Assembly: GCA_016712035.1 (NCBI GenBank)
Contig: JADJRT010000006.1
Location: forward strand, 62,001 to 126,000
Reading direction: 5' to 3'
Length of the DNA: 64,000 bases
Source: Flammeovirgaceae bacterium
Lineage (GTDB): Bacteria; Bacteroidota; Bacteroidia; Cytophagales; Cyclobacteriaceae
Shown: positions 1-9,053 of the stretch, piece after piece
How the letters are laid out: every line of letters begins with the position of its first letter
How positions within the stretch are numbered: the first letter of the stretch is position 1
Notes under the pieces: generated by a model
What the model was told of the DNA's origin: nothing
Databases searched by the model: none
What the model saw: only the letters and a program-made list of their open reading frames with translations
Program-made: the position numbers and the translations under genes

Positions 1-2
1 AA

Positions 3-1277
3 GCAGCAAAGGATATTTTTAGGGGACAACCTGTTTCAGCTGGCACTTTGTTAATGAGCTTTAAGCTTACCGTTGGAAAAATTTCAATTCTCGATATTGA
101 TGCATTTCACAATGAGGCAATCATTTCTATTTATCCATTTAAGGGTATGAATCGTGATTACCTGTTTAAATGCTTACCAGAGATAGCTCGACAGGGCAAC
201 ACAAAGAAAGCAATCATGGGTAATACTTTGAACGCAACCTCGCTTGCGTTACTTTTAATCCCCATCCCACCGGAAAAAGAACAACACTGCATTGTTGCCA
301 AAGTAAATGAGTTGATGTCTTTGTGTGATGAGCTTGAACAGCAGGAAACCAATCATCTGAAATCGCATCAACTCTTGGTGGAAACACTACTCGGCACACT
401 CACCACCGCAGCAGATGCCAAAGAATTTCAAACAGCCTGGAGCAGCTTAGCGCAACACTTCGATGACCTATTTACGACCGAAGACAGCATCGATCAACTC
501 AAACAAACCATATTACAGTTGGCCATCATGGGCAAACTCGTTCCGCAAGATCCGAAGGATGAACCCGCGAGCGTGTTGTTGGGGAAGATTGAAATAGAAA
601 AGGAAAGGTTGATCAAAGAAAATTTTATTAAACAAGAAAAGCCTCTACCACCAATTTCAGCAGATGAGATACCATATAAATTACCTGAAGGATGGCAGTG
701 GTGCAGAATGAAAGACCTATGCCCTAATATTTCTTCAGGATCTACACCGCCAAAAATACATTTCAAAGAATCAGGAATTCCATATCTTAAGGTTTACAAT
801 ATTCGTTCGCAAAAAATTGATTTTGAATATCAAGAACAATTTGTTGATGAAAAATACCATAGAACGAAGTTGAGTAGGTCAATCTTAAGACCGGGGGATG
901 TAATAATGAATATTGTTGGCCCACCACTTGGTAAAGTTGCCATCATACCAGATAATTATCCAGAATGGAATTGCAACCAAGCAATCACATTTTTTCAACC
1001 ATTAGAAAAGCGAATGAATAAGTGGATTTACACCTACCTACTTGCTGGTACTTTCCTAAATTATATCGAATTAATTGGAACGGCTGGTCAGGATAATATT
1101 TCCGTTACGAAAAGTAAGATGATCATGGTTCCATTAGCACCGATATCCGAACAGTTTCGAATTGTTAAGAAAGTTGATGAGTTGTTTGCATTGTGTGATC
1201 GTTTGAAAGAAGGAATTGGTGAGTCGCAAAAAGTAGTTAACCTAATGGCAAATTCAATAGTAGAGCATTGCAATTAG
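3..1277 (+). CDS. hsdS: Type I restriction-modification specificity subunit HsdS, 5'-truncated by window edge
   Basis: DNA-recognition subunit of a type I R-M enzyme; it would direct HsdM and HsdR, which lie outside the window, to a bipartite target. The frame is open to base 3, so the N-terminus is missing. What is visible: the end of target-recognition domain 1 (SAGTLLMSFKLTVGK and the following NEAI motif), a central helical spacer, then a second recognition domain that begins at GWQWCRMKDL, contains SSGSTP and PYLKVYNI, and ends in the usual C-terminal helix (VDELFALCDRLKE). The two half-repeats typical of HsdS (a PEGW-type start and a VDEL/VNEL helix) are both seen. The TTG at 48 is only an internal codon, not the start. 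Family assignment is firm; the target sequence cannot be read. Confidence 0.93.
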   Translation, partial: AAKDIFRGQPVSAGTLLMSFKLTVGKISILDIDAFHNEAIISIYPFKGMNRDYLFKCLPEIARQGNTKKAIMGNTLNATSLALLLIPIPPEKEQHCIVAKVNELMSLCDELEQQETNHLKSHQLLVETLLGTLTTAADAKEFQTAWSSLAQHFDDLFTTEDSIDQLKQTILQLAIMGKLVPQDPKDEPASVLLGKIEIEKERLIKENFIKQEKPLPPISADEIPYKLPEGWQWCRMKDLCPNISSGSTPPKIHFKESGIPYLKVYNIRSQKIDFEYQEQFVDEKYHRTKLSRSILRPGDVIMNIVGPPLGKVAIIPDNYPEWNCNQAITFFQPLEKRMNKWIYTYLLAGTFLNYIELIGTAGQDNISVTKSKMIMVPLAPISEQFRIVKKVDELFALCDRLKEGIGESQKVVNLMANSIVEHCN

Positions 1278-1320
1278 TATCGATCAAGTGATTGAACTAA
1301 AAAGATAAACAGCATAATGC

Positions 1321-2557
1321 ATGGACGTGCAAAATAGAATGAACTCAGTTATTTGTTCAAATGAGCGGTGTAAAGCGCCCGCTCATATAAATGAAATTAA
1401 ATTTGTGGGTGGTGATAATGACAAGGGTGGAATTATTATAAAGTGCTCTAATTGCACAAATATATTTGCTGTTACAGTAAAGAATCCTGATGATGCTTCT
1501 ATTAGTAAAGGGGAGAAATAGTTGATCGATGGGATGAAGAGTATCCATTCTCGTTTGAAGAAAAGTATGGAGCACTTGATATTATTCTCAATAATTCAAG
1601 AGCTCTTGTCTTTAAACCTGACAAAATAGATCCTGTTAAATTTATCCCCTCAGATTCACCACTTTATTTTAGCAACAATATTAATCTGGAGATAGAAGCT
1701 CAGAAAGCTCTAATAGGTTTTACAAAAGAAATAAATGTACACTATAAACAATATTATAATTGGCATGTGAAAAGCGGTGACTCAGATTTGAACAAATCTT
1801 TCGTAATTGTTCCATATGAATTTAATGATAAAAAGTATAAGGCAGTGTTTGCGAAGGGGATAAATCGCGATTCGGACTTTGAGGCAAAGAACCTCTATTT
1901 AGTTTACCACTCAGACGTAGATTTGGAATATCAGATTGATGGAATTTATAAAAGAAATGATTTGATGTTATATCTTGAACGGTTGCTAAACCGCTGGAGA
2001 TATACAGCAAATGAGGTTTTGCTCGTAGTCCCCTTTATAGGTTTCCATTATCCAAATGCCCTTAAATCTCTTCAGGAATTATGGCTATGGCTTCAGGCAA
2101 ATGTTGATGTTGATAAGACAAATCTGGTAACAAGAAAGGGGACTTACAATCTTTTCAAAAAAGCACAAAACACGACTGAAATACCCTTTGAAGAATTGGT
2201 GCGATGGGGATTGTTAGAACCATTGATTGAGAAAATGAATGATGACGACACAAAGTTTTTCCAACAATCACATGCTAAGTATTATGTGGGTGTATTTAAT
2301 GACTATGTGGAAGTTCTGTCAGGCTCCTTTAATCTTCACACCGGGGAGTATTGGGAAAATATGACGTTTAAAAAATACACCAAAGAGTTTTTTAGGGAAC
2401 GTTATCTACGAATGCAAATTTTAAAGACTTCCAATACTTGACTGATGCTACCGATCGCAAAGTTCATTATTATTTTTGTGGCAATGAACGTCAGAATACT
2501 GGATTTAATTTGATTTCCCATAGGGATCTTTTCGATCGTTTCTTAGTTAACTTGTGA
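1321..2557 (+). CDS. Zinc-ribbon / phospholipase D-like phosphodiesterase protein, frame interrupted twice
   Basis: Three reading-frame pieces appear to form one protein of about 410 residues. Piece 1 (1321-1521) has a small zinc-ribbon-like arrangement (CSNERC then CSNC). Piece 2 is open from about 1509 to 2441 but has no good start codon, and it follows piece 1 with a one-base shift at a GGGG run near 1510. Piece 3 continues in another frame after about 2420 and ends at 2557. Near the C-terminus lies HAKYY followed by SGSFNLHTG, the H-x-K and G-S-x-N signature of one PLD-type half-site. This suggests a phosphodiesterase or nuclease, but only one HKD motif is visible. It sits directly behind hsdS, so a role in the same defence locus is plausible but inferred. 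PLD assignment is moderate; the single-gene reconstruction is likely. Confidence 0.6.
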
Positions 2558-2578
2558 GAACTATGTGCCTACGAATAT

Positions 2579-3175
2579 ATGCCTTGCCTTCATCGCTTTC
2601 ATAAGGAATTACTACCAAAGCATCCAGTTGAACTTATGTTCATAGGAACATTCAATCCAGTCTGGGATGTTAAAAAAGGAGATAATCCGGATTATTTCTA
2701 CAGCAGAAGTGCCAATCAATTCTGGTGCATTCTTCCTCATGCTTTAGAACAGCACTGTCTTATTGATAAATCAAAAAGGAAAAGAAGAATTTTGCATCAA
2801 AATAAGATTGGGTTAAGTGATATTATTTATTGCATCGAGAATGTAAATGAAACTGATGATGGAAATGACTTTTTGATGAAAGGATTTAAAGACGAAGACT
2901 TTGAAAGAAAAGTATCTGGAGTCTATGATCTGGAAATAAAGTTCTTTACAGAAGACCTTAAGAATTATATTGAACATAACAAATCCTCATTGAAAGGGGT
3001 CTTCCTAACTAGAAAAACAAAAAAGGGTGTTGACAGGATTTGGAAGGAGTGGCTCTCCATTAAATCACACTGTGGGAAACTTGAGATAAAAACTGGAGAG
3101 TTGTCATCTCCATCACCACGAGGTGGAGGTATAAGAAATAAAATTATTGAGTGGAGAAAAGCGCTATCCTTATGA
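2579..3175 (+). CDS. Uracil-DNA glycosylase superfamily-like protein
   Basis: Intact 198-residue reading frame. The pattern fits the UDG/MUG fold: an N-terminal strand with FIGTFNP, then YFYSRSANQFW (compare the family's aromatic plus N-x-FW segment), then IGLSDI, a strand near GVFLTRKT, and a C-terminal LSSPSP motif where the family has its active-site loop. No iron-sulfur cysteine set is present. The family removes damaged or modified bases; the substrate cannot be told from sequence. The stop overlaps the start of the next gene (3172), which is also UDG-like, so the two are probably co-transcribed. The location just after hsdS and a PLD-like gene suggests involvement in modified-base sensing or defence (inference). 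Confidence 0.65.
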   Translation: MPCLHRFHKELLPKHPVELMFIGTFNPVWDVKKGDNPDYFYSRSANQFWCILPHALEQHCLIDKSKRKRRILHQNKIGLSDIIYCIENVNETDDGNDFLMKGFKDEDFERKVSGVYDLEIKFFTEDLKNYIEHNKSSLKGVFLTRKTKKGVDRIWKEWLSIKSHCGKLEIKTGELSSPSPRGGGIRNKIIEWRKALSL

Positions 3176-3838
3176 GCAAAACTCAACAATTGAATGAGCT
3201 TTTTGAAAATGGAAATCAGCACGTGGATATGTGGGCTTTAAAAAGGATGGTATTCTTAATGAAGATTTTTTCATTTCTCCTCGTATACTGTTTATCTGTA
3301 AAGAACCGAATGATAAAGATTTGAATGAAGGCGATTATCGTAAATGGTGGGAAAAAGGGCTGGCCTTTAGGTTTGGATTACGACTTGGAGAATGGGCTTA
3401 TGGGTTAATTAATAATTTTCCAGCCTATGAAGAATTCTCTACACCACAGGCTCATGAAGCTTTTATGAAAACTGCTTTTATGAATGTGAAAAATGTGGAG
3501 GCGGAGCTCGGGCTAATCATGTTGAGCTTGTTGAGTATCTAAATCGAGATTTGCAATTTCTTAAAGAGCAAATAGAAATTATCAATCCAACTATTATAGT
3601 TTGCTGCCTTGGGGAGCTAAGAATAACCCAACTATTGTTTAAAGAAATTCCGTTAGAGAATTGGAATAAATCTGGTTATGAGGTTCAGTTTGCAATTTGG
3701 AATGAGCGTACTATAATAGATTTTGTTCATCCTTCAGTATACGCGCCCGGTTCAATGTCTTATGTGTTGCTTGAGAAAGTGTTCAATAGAATAGTTACGT
3801 GGAGTCATGAAAACAGAGTCAACCTAAGAATTATTTAA
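3172..3838 (+). CDS. Second uracil-DNA glycosylase-like protein, frame interrupted twice
   Basis: Begins with ATG at 3172, overlapping the preceding stop. The frame breaks near 3228 and again in an A-run near 3490; joining the pieces gives one protein of about 220 residues. Features of the UDG-like fold: RILFICKEPND early, a KTAFMNVKK stretch followed by CGGGARA after the second break, NPTIIVCCLGE in the middle, and HPSVYAPGS near the end where the family has its HPS or SPS motif. The exact base target is unknown. The pairing with another UDG-like gene upstream is notable. Both breaks are consistent with single-base consensus errors because coding sense resumes at once in the shifted frame. 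Confidence 0.5.
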
Positions 3839-3848
3839 CTGCTCACAG

Positions 3849-4438
3849 TTAAATCCTTTCACAAGCGTTAAGCTTGTTCACTTCAACCACCGATAAATTC
3901 AATGCCGCCCTTAGTTCATTGGCCTCATTTTTCTTTATGGCAATACTTCTTTGTAAAACTTGAACCCTTGCTGGGGCGAACTTATACTTTTGTAGATTAT
4001 CCTCTTGATAAAATCACGACCCGCGTTAATCATTTCGTTAGCATCGGCAAACCTGCTTACTTTAAGGAATGATACTGCACAACAAATAAAGGTGATTATT
4101 CCTGCGCTAGTTAAGAGTGAGGTAGCAAGGTCTAATCCACGTAAGTAAAAGCCATAGGTAATTATGGTAAATAAGATGATAAATATCGTTTTGCCTATTA
4201 CTAATAGTCGGCTAATCTTCTGTTCCAAAAGTGCTTCCATTTCGCGCGTAAGCCTGAGATCATTGATTTCATTTTGAATTTCTCTTTGCAGTTCTTGCCA
4301 TCGCTTCAGTAGCCGGGCAAGCCTGCCTTCTTTATTTTGCTCCTTTTCATTATTGGTGGTTAACACAAAAGAATAATGCAAAAGGATAGCGATCGCTAAA
4401 ATGATCCACCCAATTTTACCAAGCTTAATTGTTCTCAT
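3849..4438 (-). CDS. Conserved-looking membrane protein of unknown function, 3' end frameshifted
   Basis: Starts at 4438 with a first membrane segment (residues about 10-26, IGWIILAIAILLHYSF). A charged, probably coiled stretch rich in Arg, Glu and Gln follows (residues about 35-75), then two more hydrophobic segments (about 80-125). The uninterrupted frame stops at 3935, but a sensible coding stretch continues in another frame to 3849 (ending NKLNACERI), so the real protein is probably about 195 residues with a break near 3975. It is divergent from the toxin-antitoxin operon, and the shared upstream region holds the palindromes described at 4474. I do not recognise the family. Confidence 0.5.
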
Positions 4439-4473
4439 CTCTTTATAGTTTTTTAATCCAAAAGCTAAATTAA

Positions 4474-4534
4474 CACTTTAAAGTTGATAAAATTGTTAAA
4501 TTGATGTAAAATTCACTTTAAAGTTGTATATTTG
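4474..4534 (+). promoter_or_regulatory. Toxin-antitoxin promoter with two identical palindromic operators
   Basis: The palindrome ACTTTAAAGT occurs at 4475-4484 and again at 4515-4524, both inside the longer identical word CACTTTAAAGTTG (4474-4486, 4514-4526), exactly 40 bp apart. A perfect Bacteroidota -7 element, TATATTTG, follows at 4527-4534, 21 bases before the toxin ATG. The downstream palindrome abuts the -7 box, so a bound protein would block transcription. Autoregulation by the HTH-containing antitoxin is the obvious inference. Confidence 0.6.
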
Positions 4535-4555
4535 CAGCATCATTAGTGCTTTAAA

Positions 4556-4909
4556 ATGGCCTCGAAAGAAGAAACAGAGCGTTTTCTGCTTGACTTTAAA
4601 CACAAGCTCGGCTTTTGGGGTTTGATCTTCCGTTCTGACCGTGATAAGAATTTCAAAACACTCACCACACTGGAGTACCAGGTAAAAGATGTTAAAAAGG
4701 AATTGAATGAGCTGGAGGTATCTCATTACTCTCAAGGGCCTGTAGTTGAGGCGCTTTTTAATGGTGCCGCTATGTGGGTTTTTGGCAAAAGTGTTCAAGG
4801 CAAGGAAGTCTATATAAAAATCACAATGGGGCAGCCAAGCGACCGTGTAATCTGTATCTCATTTCATTTCGCAGAACATGTGATGAAGTATCCCTATAAA
4901 ATTAAATAA
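4556..4909 (+). CDS. MqsR-like type II toxin
   Basis: 117-residue protein. The central and C-terminal pattern (KNFKTLTTLEYQ early; then MWVFGK, EVYIKIT, ICISFH) matches the MqsR/RelE-fold toxin layout, where the YIKI strand and the final strand carry conserved basic residues. Such toxins are mRNA interferases that cut transcripts, usually ribosome-independently. The gene is followed after one base by an antitoxin-type gene, the toxin-first order known for mqsRA. Start at ATG 4556 is supported by the -7 element 21 bases upstream. The family match is by pattern only, so toxicity is inferred. Confidence 0.65.
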   Translation: MASKEETERFLLDFKHKLGFWGLIFRSDRDKNFKTLTTLEYQVKDVKKELNELEVSHYSQGPVVEALFNGAAMWVFGKSVQGKEVYIKITMGQPSDRVICISFHFAEHVMKYPYKIK

Positions 4910-4910
4910 T

Positions 4911-5912
4911 ATGAAAAGTCCAATCACAGGAAAAGAAATGGTATTAAAAACCGATTTAATCGAGCATGATTTCCGCAAGGAAAAGTTCGAAATCGTGTAC
5001 CATTATTATTGGTGTGAGGAAAGTAAAGAGAAATTTGAAGATGAGCGGCTCACACAATTGAATTTGAATCAGGTGTACAATCAATTCAGGAAAAAGCATA
5101 ATCTGCCATTTCCTGAAGAGATTAGTGCTTTGCGCGATCAGTATGATTTATCGGCATCAAAAATGTCGGAAGTATTAGGCCTTGGAATAAACGTTTATCG
5201 CAATTATGAAAATGGAGAGATTCCAAATTCAAGCAACGCAAGGTTGATTCAACTAGCACAAGATCCAAAAGAGTTTAAGCGGCTGGTGCAATTAAGTGAT
5301 GTACTTACTACTAAGGAAACAGAACGGGTAATGTCAAGAATTGACGAACTCTTATTGAAAGATGAGTTTGTCAATTTCGATCTTCAAAATTATTTAATGG
5401 GCGAGCGCACTGCCGATGATCACACAGGCTATCGAATTCCAAATCTCTCAAAGTTTACCGAGATGGTAGTGTTCTATACGTATGAAACAGAACCATGGAA
5501 GACTAAACTTAACAAGCTATTGTTTTATGGTGACTTCTGTCATTTTAGAAAAACAGGATTGTCAATTAGCGGTTGTCGCTATCGGGCAATTGACATGGGG
5601 CCAGTGCCAAATAATTTTAACAGCATTTTTGAACACATCTGTGAGCGCGATGAAGTAGATATTTACCATACCGCATTTCCTAATGGGAGTATTGGTGAGC
5701 AATTCAAACCGCATCCCAAGCGCGGGTTCAACGACACTATTTTTGAAGAAGATGAATTGAATACCTTGCGCGAGGTGGTTGCAAAGTTTGGCAAAAGCAA
5801 CACGAAGGAAATAATCGAGCTAAGTCACGAAGAAGAAGCCTGGCAGAAGAACTTTCAGGATGGTAAAAAATTGATTAGCTATATCGATGCCTTTAAACTA
5901 AAAAAGATGTGA
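4911..5912 (+). CDS. HTH and Panacea/SocA-domain (DUF4065) antitoxin
   Basis: 333 residues. The N-terminus (MKSPITGKEM, later YHYYWCEES) resembles an MqsA-type zinc domain that has lost most of its cysteines. Residues about 65-120 form a Cro/C1-type HTH (ALRDQYDLSASKMSEVLGLG). The C-terminal half (about 185-330) is a Panacea/DUF4065 domain (KLNKLLFYGDFCHF, then YRAIDMGPVP), a domain known to neutralise many unrelated toxins. Starts one base after the toxin stop, so it is translationally coupled. Expected roles: neutralise the upstream toxin and repress the operon through the palindromes at 4475 and 4515. The architecture is clear; the toxin partnership rests on gene order. Confidence 0.8.
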   Translation: MKSPITGKEMVLKTDLIEHDFRKEKFEIVYHYYWCEESKEKFEDERLTQLNLNQVYNQFRKKHNLPFPEEISALRDQYDLSASKMSEVLGLGINVYRNYENGEIPNSSNARLIQLAQDPKEFKRLVQLSDVLTTKETERVMSRIDELLLKDEFVNFDLQNYLMGERTADDHTGYRIPNLSKFTEMVVFYTYETEPWKTKLNKLLFYGDFCHFRKTGLSISGCRYRAIDMGPVPNNFNSIFEHICERDEVDIYHTAFPNGSIGEQFKPHPKRGFNDTIFEEDELNTLREVVAKFGKSNTKEIIELSHEEEAWQKNFQDGKKLISYIDAFKLKKM

Positions 5913-5921
5913 TGGCTTTTA

Positions 5922-6205
5922 TTTTCCCAGCAGAGTCTCCCGCCTCGGGGACTCTGCGCCTGTCTATACGCGGAGCCTGAAAACAGAGACTCCGCTGAGA
6001 ATTAAAAAATATAGTATTGTTATTAAAAAGAGTTGGTGAAAATATTGTTCCGGCTAACTGGTACGTTGATCCATATGCACGCCAGAATGCCTTATTGCAG
6101 TGGTTTGAAAATTCCTTATTCCTTTCTCAGCAGAGTCTCCCGCCTCGGGGACTCTGCGCCTTTGTCGTTACGCGGAGTCCTGAAACAGAGACTCCGCAGA
6201 GAATT
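5922..6205. repeat. Two copies of the 83-bp MITE-like double-hairpin repeat (family R1)
   Basis: The 303-base gap after the antitoxin is almost filled by R1 copies at 5922-6003 and 6123-6205, in the same orientation. Each has terminal inverted repeats (TTCCCAGCAGAGTCTC against GAGACTCCGCTGGGAA, about 15 of 16 matching in the consensus). It folds as two hairpins: GCAGAGTC with GACTCTGC, and GCGGAGTC with GACTCCGC. The 119 bases between the copies (6004-6122) hold nothing I recognise. Confidence 0.85.
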
Positions 6206-6215
6206 AATAATTCAA

Positions 6216-7682
6216 TCATAATCTCTGCAAATACTCCAATATCTTCACCATCGCCAGTGTATCCAATTCGCAATACGCCAATAATTGTTCGCGCTGAGTG
6301 GCAGCAGTACCCTCATCATGCAATTTTAATTGCGCGTAAACCAAACTGGCCGTGCCACCTTCTTGTATGATTAACTCATCATAGCGAAGGTCGGGCACCA
6401 GCACCGGCAACACAGTTTTTATGGAATAACTGCCTTGGAACAGTGGATGGTAATACCACCGCTTTTGAAAAGGAATCATCAAGTCTACCACCCGTGCATT
6501 AATGGCCAGCAACTCAGTTTCATAATCGGGAAAGATGTTGATCAATTCTTTTATCCGCCCTTTTTCAAAACTCATGTTGTAGCAGATAATGCTGCCCGCT
6601 TAGGCCCAAATGTTGCAGCATGCTGGTGATTAAATCCTTGCGAGGGTCATTGATTCCATCACCCAAGTAAGCATAGTGTGTAAGTTCTGCGTTAGGCGCA
6701 ATGAGCACATGCAACGAGTATTGAAACGGTATCTGTTGGTAAGGCTTACTATGATCAAACTCGGGCACACCCGGCATAATGGTTTCAAAATCAAAAAAGT
6801 AAAGTGGGTAGGTGAGAGGCTCTAAAAATTCTTTGATTGCCTCGCGGTTGATATGCACGGCACCACTGCGGTAATGGTTCAGTTGCTGGGCAACTTTTTC
6901 GGAGAGTTCAAACGTATCGGGTATTTCGTCCAAATGTTTTATTCCCGCGCCATACAATTTCCAGCCTGCCTTTCCGGGCAACTCCAATACCGAGTTAGCA
7001 ACCGGCAGATGTGAAAAGCAATGGGTGATAAAATCGCATGGATAAGGACTATAGCAGTGCGGTCCGATGTCAACAACAGGTTCTTGTTGCTTAGCAAGCA
7101 TAGACTTTAACTCTGTTACTTTTTCCTGAATGAAGGGTTGTTCTTCCAGTACCTCCGGCAAGACTGAATTTAAAATAAAGAGTTGCGTAACATCAATGGC
7201 ACCCATGCGCACATATTGGTTGTTCAACGTTACAATCGAAATATCTTCAAGAGGCAAGCCACACTGGGTAAGCACCCAATACTGAAGTGCGGCATCGGTA
7301 ATGTGTTGAGTTTTTACTTTGGTCGTGCTCTTCACTTCGTAAGCGTGCCACGTGTTGTCCTTCTTCTCAAGAATATCAACGGCACACAACACACCTTCAT
7401 GCATAAAAGAAGCTTCATAGATGATGGTAGCACCTTGCTCAATGAATGCTTGAGTTTTTGCTACCGCGAGGTCGTAAGAGTAAGAATCAGGCGGAGCGGC
7501 ATCCACACCCCGGCAAAGCGCTGTTGTGCAAGTAGCCCAATGTTTGTACCACGATCAAAGACAGCTTGCTGCTTTATATCGAGCGCGTCTTTCAACTCCG
7601 GGTTGTACTTATGCAAGTACAACCGCTTTGTGCACTGGCACCCATACATGAACGTAGATTTGGAAAGAAGATGGGAAGCCAA
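6216..7682 (-). CDS. DUF2779 family protein (Cas4-like nuclease plus DnaQ-like domain), frame interrupted twice
   Basis: Pieces at 7682-7461, 7506-6565 and 6575-6216 read as one protein of about 488 residues. N-terminus LLSKSTFMYGCQCTKRLYL is the usual start of this family. A PD-(D/E)XK nuclease core follows (VDILEKKD, then YEVKSTTKVK at about residue 112), with a cysteine pair near HCYSPYPC. The C-terminal DUF2779 domain starts at FFDFET (about residue 295) and continues through FQYSLH, YNMSFEKGRI across the second break, GSYSIKTVLP and LAYCELDTLAMV, an RNase H/DnaQ-like exonuclease pattern. It probably processes DNA ends; the role is not established. One break lies near 7490 and one near 6570. 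It is not near cas genes, so a CRISPR role is not indicated. Confidence 0.8.
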
Positions 7683-7770
7683 GTTGTTGGTTTAAGAATC
7701 ACTAAAAATATTGATATCTCGCGTAGCGATCAACTAGTGTCCTGTAATCTTAGGTCTGCACTATGTCCCT

Positions 7771-8033
7771 TTACCAGCAGAGTCTCCAGTCTCTGGGACT
7801 CTGCGTTCAATTACGCGGAGTCCTGAAAACAGTGACTCCGCTAAGAATGGAGTAAGTGCATAGCGCAACAAATCCCAACTCATCTCATCAATTTGATCAA
7901 AATTTTATTTGAAACAATCAGTGCGCGGGCCCGGCAAAAGGGCGGGGGTGCGAAGGCAGGCGGGGAGAAGCATCCTTTTGCCTTGATCTTTTTTTCGTAC
8001 TTTTTTGTATCAAGACAAAAAAGTACAAAGCAA
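7771..8033. repeat. Composite repeat: R1 copy plus R5 block (copy 1)
   Basis: An R1 element (7771-7848) is followed by a block of about 185 bp (R5, 7849-8033) that recurs at 8720-8938 behind another R1. R5 contains a G-rich stretch and ends in a perfect inverted repeat at 7997-8026. Confidence 0.85.
7997..8026. terminator. Bidirectional terminator-like hairpin inside R5
   Basis: Perfect 11-bp inverted repeat GTACTTTTTTG / CAAAAAAGTAC with the 8-base loop TATCAAGA. The T- and A-rich arms could act as an intrinsic terminator on either strand. Termination is inferred only from the structure. Confidence 0.45.
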
Positions 8034-8097
8034 ATTAAAGCTATAAGCTTTGCTATCTGATGAAGTTAGTTAGTGAAGAGGATATAGAGTTTTAAAG

Positions 8098-8129
8098 ATT
8101 GTTGGTCAGGCGACCAACAATAACGAGGG
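8098..8129. repeat. R3 hairpin (TTGTTGGTC-AGGC-GACCAACAA)
   Basis: Short perfect hairpin followed by TAACGAGGG. The same unit recurs at 8445-8477 and in the opposite orientation at 12060-12084 and 12255-12281, with a decayed copy near 22508-22540. Always intergenic in this window. Confidence 0.85.
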
Positions 8130-8150
8130 AGAGAACGAAGACTGTTGCCT

Positions 8151-8393
8151 TCAATGAGAGTCGTTTGGTAATGCATTAAAGGCTTTACGTTTATCCTCCA
8201 TCCATGCGTTCATCGCATCCGGTGAAGTCATGCTACTGCGCATTTCATTCATTGCCACAATATGTGCGTTATCGCCTTGTTGAACCATTTCGCGCGCGTG
8301 CATGCTTACCATTTTGGCGATCTCGTCAAACGTATTCGCGCTAAAGGTCTGTTCACAAGCGCCGCCTAATTGCTTACAATTCATTGTTTTCAT
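8151..8393 (-). CDS. DUF1059 domain-containing small protein
   Basis: 80 residues. Starts MKTMNCKQLGGACEQTF, which is the typical DUF1059 opening (an MxC-x-x-x-GG-x-C pattern), followed by a helical region with conserved MVSMHAREM (compare the family's H-x-x-E-M). Function unknown; proteins of this family are small and cytosolic. It is flanked on both sides by R3 hairpins, so it is probably a single-gene unit. The cysteine pair (C6, C13) could bind metal, but this is not shown. Confidence 0.85.
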   Translation of the reverse strand: MKTMNCKQLGGACEQTFSANTFDEIAKMVSMHAREMVQQGDNAHIVAMNEMRSSMTSPDAMNAWMEDKRKAFNALPNDSH

Positions 8394-8444
8394 AGCGTGC
8401 CATTTTTAGCAAGGTAAGGAAAAGAGAAAAGATGTGATTAATAG

Positions 8445-8719
8445 ATTGTTGGTCAGGCGACCAACAATAACGAGGGGGATTGCGGGTCTCAGTCAAATGT
8501 TTAGTTAAATTCTAACCTTGCAGTTATTCGCCCGCAATGACAACTAAAATGTATAGTGTCACTCCGGACAAGCTTGAGGAAATTATATTGATCCGGAATC
8601 ACCCCTCTCCCCAGGGAGAGGGGCAGGGGTGAGGGATTTCTTTTCCATCAGGGTCTCCGCCTTTGGCCCTCTACGCTTGCAATTGCTCGCAGTCCTGAAA
8701 ACAGAAACTCCGCTTTGAA
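8445..8719. repeat. R3 hairpin, R4 hairpin and a degenerate R1 copy
   Basis: R3 lies at 8445-8477. R4 at 8600-8639 is a hairpin of CCCCTCTCC against GGAGAGGGG with tail CAGGGGTGAGGGATT. It recurs at 15792, about 16636, 16826, 20632 and 22694. A degenerate R1 lies at 8640-8719. Bases 8478-8599 hold nothing I recognise. Confidence 0.75.
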
Positions 8720-8938
8720 TGGAGTAAGTGCACAACACAACAAATCCCACTCATCTTAACAATTTGATTAAACTTTGTTTGAAACAATCAGTGCGCGGGC
8801 CTGGCAAAAGGGCGGGGGTGCGAAGGCAAGCGGGGAGAAGCATCCTTTTGCCTTGATCTTTTTTCGTGCTTTTTGTACCTGCCTGCACGGAGCCGTTCCG
8901 GCATAGGCAGGTCAAGTCAAAAAAGTACAAAGCAAAGT
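8720..8938. repeat. R5 block (copy 2) with a nested 36-bp palindromic insertion
   Basis: Second copy of the block at 7849-8033. The loop of its terminal hairpin carries an extra 36 bp (8877-8912) bounded by perfect 8-bp inverted repeats ACCTGCCT / AGGCAGGT, absent from copy 1. Confidence 0.8.
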
Positions 8939-8978
8939 AGTAGAGATGAAATTTGATAACTGATAAAGTTAGTTAGAG

Positions 8979-9008
8979 TGTTGATGAAGAACACCTACAT
9001 GGGCGGGT
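8979..9008. repeat. Degenerate R2 hairpin
   Basis: Decayed copy of the R2 unit (GTGTTGGTG-AAGAA-CACCAACAC then GGGCGAG), found intact at 10930, 12701 and 14792. Lies just ahead of the M28 peptidase gene. Confidence 0.6.
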
Positions 9009-9053
9009 ATCATTAGATGAATTTCTCTATATTGTGTTTCAAACCTTATACCC

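Noticed and set aside
1509..1530. Programmed -1 frameshift between the zinc-ribbon and PLD parts
   Set aside because: The bases do not form a canonical slippery heptamer in frame, and simple indels explain this and many other breaks in the window.
6216..7682. CRISPR-associated Cas4
   Set aside because: The C-terminal DUF2779/DnaQ-like domain and the absence of cas neighbours fit the DUF2779 family better.
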